27,327 bases of DNA from an uncultured Peptoniphilus sp. (GTDB lineage: Bacteria; Bacillota; Clostridia; Tissierellales; Peptoniphilaceae), in assembly GCF_946222045.1 (NCBI RefSeq), contig NZ_CAMILN010000023.1:1-27327 (forward strand). Direction: 5' to 3'. Both the position numbers and the translations under genes were made by a program. Below the pieces are notes generated by a model. That model searched no databases. It saw only the letters and a program-made list of their open reading frames with translations, and was not told the origin of the DNA. Positions 24,160 to 27,327 of the stretch are shown one piece after another (the stretch's first letter is position 1; each line of letters starts with the position of its first letter).

Positions 24160-27100
24160 ATGCAAGAAAGTTTTAAGAGAATTTCCAGAGTTTTTCTTAT
24201 TATGCTTTTAGTTTTTGTTCTACCATTAAGAGTAATGGCACAAGAAGAAACAGCTGATATGAATGTAAATGAAAACTCTACAGAAATTTCGTCTATGACA
24301 GATGAAAATGTTAAAAACGACAGCAAAGGAAGTACTTATTCAGAAGATGAAAATGAAAAGAAGAAAAATAATGAAGCTTTGGGAAAAACTATGAGTTCTA
24401 AGGAAAACACAACTTCTGAAAGTGAAAATAAAAACCTTAAAGAAGTTGATAACAAAAACAGTTTAGACTCAGAAAACAATAAAGATTCTGAAGAAATATC
24501 TAAAGAGGAAACTATGGACTCCAAAGAAGATGAATCTTTAGAAGAAAATTCAGAACCTGAAGAGGTGGGGAATTCTACTGAGTTAACAGAAGATGATTCT
24601 GCAACAGAAAAAGATAATAGAAAAGATACAGTTGCAGATGAAAACACATCAAAAGATGAAAACAAAGTAGAAAAGGAAGTTCCTGAAGAAGAAAAAACTT
24701 CGGAAGAAAAAACTACAGAAGAAACTTCAGAGGAGGAAAATCCTGAAGAAGTTACAGAAGAAAATTTAGAAGAGAAAAATTCTGAAGAAGTTAAAGAAGA
24801 AACTGAAAAAGAAGAATCAGAAAATAGATTTGATATATCTATAGTTTCAGACACTCATGTTCTTCCAGAAGGAATGATTGGAGAAAATGAAGATTATGAA
24901 GTTGCCAAAAATTCTGATAGAAAACTTTTTACAGAATCAGCGGGACTTTTAAAGGCAGCTTTAAAAAAAATAGATGAAAAAGGATCAAAATACATCTTTG
25001 TGCCTGGAGATTTGACTAAGGACGGAGAATATGAAGCTCACAAAGAATTCGTGAACATTCTAAGTGAATGGAAAAATGCTAAACCAGGCAGAGAAGTATT
25101 TGTAGTTCCTGGAAACCACGACATTAATAACAGACATGCATTTGATTTTAGTAGTGGTAAAAAAGAAGTTGCAAAAACTACAGATCCCAACGAATATATG
25201 GAACTTTACAAAGATTTTGTCTATGAAAATGAAAATATAATTGACAAATATAAAGATTCTAGCCAATTTAAAGAATATTTAGATGAAGTTAATAAAAAAT
25301 ACAATCGAAATCTAAGCTATGGACAAGGTTATGAATCCTATGTTGTAAGGATTAAAAATGAAAAAGGCGAAGAAATAAATGGTCTTACCTTAATTGGACT
25401 AGATACTACTATTTACTCAGCAGAGTCTACTAAAAACCACACAGATGTCCAAGAAACAGATGGTAGAGTTACACTTCCACTAATTAAATGGCTTGTAAAA
25501 AAAGCTGAGGAAGCGAACTCTAGAAATGATGTAGTTACAGTTATGAGTCACCATGCCTTCATACCTCATTTTGATAAACAAGAAAAACTTTTAAGCCCTT
25601 ATATTATAAGAGAATGGGACACAAAGTTTGAAGACAGCGATGAAAGAATAAATGGAAAAACTCCTGCAGAAATTTTAGCAAATCTCGGAGTAAGATTTTT
25701 ATTTACAGGACATCTTCACGCACAAGATGTTGCAAAATATGATGATGGAAAGGGAAATGTATTTTACGACATTCAAACAGGTTCACTTGTAACATATCCA
25801 CTTCCAATAAGACATCTTTCCATTGAAAATAATATTTCAAAGGGACAAGATTATAAAATTGACATGAAGACAGATCTAATAGATTCCTTCTCTTACAGAG
25901 ATCCAGCTACGGGGGAAGAAGTTCTAGTAAAGGACGCTTTAGAATATGCAAGCAAAAATCAACTTACACCAGAACTTGTTGCAGGTCTTGTTAATTATTA
26001 TCTAGACAGCAATAATCTTTCAAAAATTGAAAGTAAGAAAATGATTTTCGATTTATTAAAGAAAAATGACATAGAAATTGCTGAAGAAGGATATGGCAAC
26101 AAAATAATTGATATTGTTGGAGAGACTGTATTAAAGGAAGCTTTCGAAAAAGATCTTAAAATTGCTAAAATAGGTGTGGCTGTTAAACCTATTGAAAACA
26201 AAGAAAAGTACGGAGAAGGAAATAAAATCTCAATTGATGCAAGAATACTTTTCTCAAAAGCAAAACTTATGATTCGTGGCGAAAAGTTGGAAGAATCTAT
26301 TGATGCAATTTTAAACCAAGTGGATACTAAGGTAGTCACAAGAGAAAATTTATACAATTGGTCAAAAAAACTAGTTGCAAAGATGATGGATTATCCAATC
26401 TACAAAAGTGAGGATGAAACAGTTGTTAAGACTCTTTCTGATATAGCAAATGATTCTTACAAGGCTTATTTAAAGGGTGACGAAGATCAACCAGAATATA
26501 TTACAGCCACTGTAGAAAAATATTCTAATCCTGAAAATGATTTGGTAAGAGATCTACTAGAATATGCAAGTAAAGATATAAAAGATGTTTTAATGGATGC
26601 AGCTTCAAAAATCGAATATAAAAAAGAAGGATTAGAAGGAAATGGAAGCGAGACATTTAAATTTATAAATAATTTACTTGAAGATGAAGTTAATCCTAAA
26701 ACAGGAAAATTTTTAAAAGAAAAAATTGCAGGAATGCTTGGGGCAAATTTAAAAAATACATTAGATAATAAAACCATTGGTGGCGCTATCCAAGGTATGC
26801 TAGCGAAAAAAGTTTACGGTGAAGATACTACTAAGAAGAAAGTAGAAGCAAAGGATCTTGTGGATATGGTCTATGGAATGGAACCTGTTCAAAATCTTTT
26901 ATCAAAGCTTGCAAACTCCTTTGGTGCAGAAAGTATTACAGATCTTGCAGTTGGAACAGTTGATGGTATGACTAATGAAAACAATGGAAAGTATAAGTAT
27001 TATTTCCACCCAGATAACACTCATTTATTTGAATTAACTGTAAACACAGAAGCCCCTGGAAATATAAATTTAACACAAGATGCAAATTTAAGTTTAACAA

Positions 27101-27327
27101 AGGAAATTTCAAATGAATACAAACTAAAAGATACAAAGATATTAGTAAATGGCGAAGAAAAACAAATAGACAATGATAATATTGAAGAATCAATTAAAAG
27201 TATAGAAAAAAACCTAAATAATAATGATGAAGTTTCAGTTGTTATGACTCTTACAAATGAATTTGGAAATGTATTTGAGTTAGAAAGTAAAATAAAATAC
27301 ATTAAAGAAGATCCAGAAGAAGAAAAA
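24160..27327 (+). CDS. Secreted calcineurin-like metallophosphoesterase, 3' end outside window
   Basis: The frame is open for 1056 codons to the window edge. Signal peptide 1-27 (KR start, helix VFLIMLLVFVLPL, cleavage likely after VMA). Residues about 28-223 are low complexity, mostly Glu, Ser, Lys, Asn and Thr, resembling an acidic stalk. The phosphoesterase domain follows (about 224-560) with all metal motifs: SDTH (Asp231, His233), PGDLTKDG (282-289), PGNHD (317-321), SHH (463-465) and GHLH (517-520). A helical region of unknown kind (about 570-930) and a beta-rich domain follow. Substrates may be nucleotides or phospholipids. A cell-wall anchor beyond 27327 is possible. TAGGAGG precedes the ATG. 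Confidence 0.9.
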   Translation, partial: MQESFKRISRVFLIMLLVFVLPLRVMAQEETADMNVNENSTEISSMTDENVKNDSKGSTYSEDENEKKKNNEALGKTMSSKENTTSESENKNLKEVDNKNSLDSENNKDSEEISKEETMDSKEDESLEENSEPEEVGNSTELTEDDSATEKDNRKDTVADENTSKDENKVEKEVPEEEKTSEEKTTEETSEEENPEEVTEENLEEKNSEEVKEETEKEESENRFDISIVSDTHVLPEGMIGENEDYEVAKNSDRKLFTESAGLLKAALKKIDEKGSKYIFVPGDLTKDGEYEAHKEFVNILSEWKNAKPGREVFVVPGNHDINNRHAFDFSSGKKEVAKTTDPNEYMELYKDFVYENENIIDKYKDSSQFKEYLDEVNKKYNRNLSYGQGYESYVVRIKNEKGEEINGLTLIGLDTTIYSAESTKNHTDVQETDGRVTLPLIKWLVKKAEEANSRNDVVTVMSHHAFIPHFDKQEKLLSPYIIREWDTKFEDSDERINGKTPAEILANLGVRFLFTGHLHAQDVAKYDDGKGNVFYDIQTGSLVTYPLPIRHLSIENNISKGQDYKIDMKTDLIDSFSYRDPATGEEVLVKDALEYASKNQLTPELVAGLVNYYLDSNNLSKIESKKMIFDLLKKNDIEIAEEGYGNKIIDIVGETVLKEAFEKDLKIAKIGVAVKPIENKEKYGEGNKISIDARILFSKAKLMIRGEKLEESIDAILNQVDTKVVTRENLYNWSKKLVAKMMDYPIYKSEDETVVKTLSDIANDSYKAYLKGDEDQPEYITATVEKYSNPENDLVRDLLEYASKDIKDVLMDAASKIEYKKEGLEGNGSETFKFINNLLEDEVNPKTGKFLKEKIAGMLGANLKNTLDNKTIGGAIQGMLAKKVYGEDTTKKKVEAKDLVDMVYGMEPVQNLLSKLANSFGAESITDLAVGTVDGMTNENNGKYKYYFHPDNTHLFELTVNTEAPGNINLTQDANLSLTKEISNEYKLKDTKILVNGEEKQIDNDNIEESIKSIEKNLNNNDEVSVVMTLTNEFGNVFELESKIKYIKEDPEEEK

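Noticed and set aside
24336..24854. Minus-strand 172-codon Ser/Phe-rich open frame
   Set aside because: It is the antisense of the acidic Glu/Ser/Lys stretch of the phosphoesterase; low-complexity GAA/TCT codons avoid stops on the other strand. No ribosome site.

Overview
The window is AT-rich DNA from a low-GC Gram-positive anaerobe. The gene set (WalRK system with YycH/YycI, DnaD plus a DnaI-type helicase loader, a T-box, AGGAGG ribosome sites, frequent TTG starts, Glu/Lys-rich low-complexity surface protein) fits Firmicutes. The closest impression is the Anaerococcus/Peptoniphilus/Finegoldia group (Peptoniphilaceae). The genus call is inference only. No rRNA, tRNA or CRISPR array was found.

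Layout. 1-54: right end of an IS3-family (IS150-like) element whose body lies left of the window. 400-2738: glutaminase plus AGCS symporter operon, a likely glutamine-use unit. 2739-3290: non-coding, holding a terminator and a degenerate array with a 36-nt period. 3291-5346 (-): YjiH-type membrane protein and flavin reductase, divergent from an AraC-type regulator (5572-6777). 6955-7539: XRE regulator with a membrane tail. 7605-9111: structured leader (M-box-like) and MgtE magnesium channel.

9313-16748 (-): a DUF4825-like lipoprotein with its own promoter, and upstream of it one long co-directional cluster, Lrp - walR - walK - yycH - yycI - walJ - surE - a 23-codon membrane peptide - terminator. 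The WalRK envelope-stress system is thus headed by an Lrp-type regulator and ends with SurE rather than the HtrA protease seen in Bacillus.

16960-20976 (+): GNAT acetyltransferase, DnaD-like protein, DnaI-like loader, PLP aminotransferase and a small 3-TM protein, closely spaced. 21096-23127: K+/H+ antiporter with RCK_C domains plus a small coiled-coil protein.

23136-23804: a promoter and complete T-box leader with a methionine (AUG) specifier. It controls a MetE-like gene that has lost its middle and carries an in-frame TAA, so the control element has outlived its gene. 24160-27327: 5' part of a large secreted calcineurin-like metallophosphoesterase with a long acidic low-complexity stalk, open at the window edge.

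The least explained items are the 36-nt array, the Lrp/SurE-extended wal cluster with its micro-ORF, the orphaned T-box, and the promoter that fires straight into a terminator-like hairpin before the antiporter gene.
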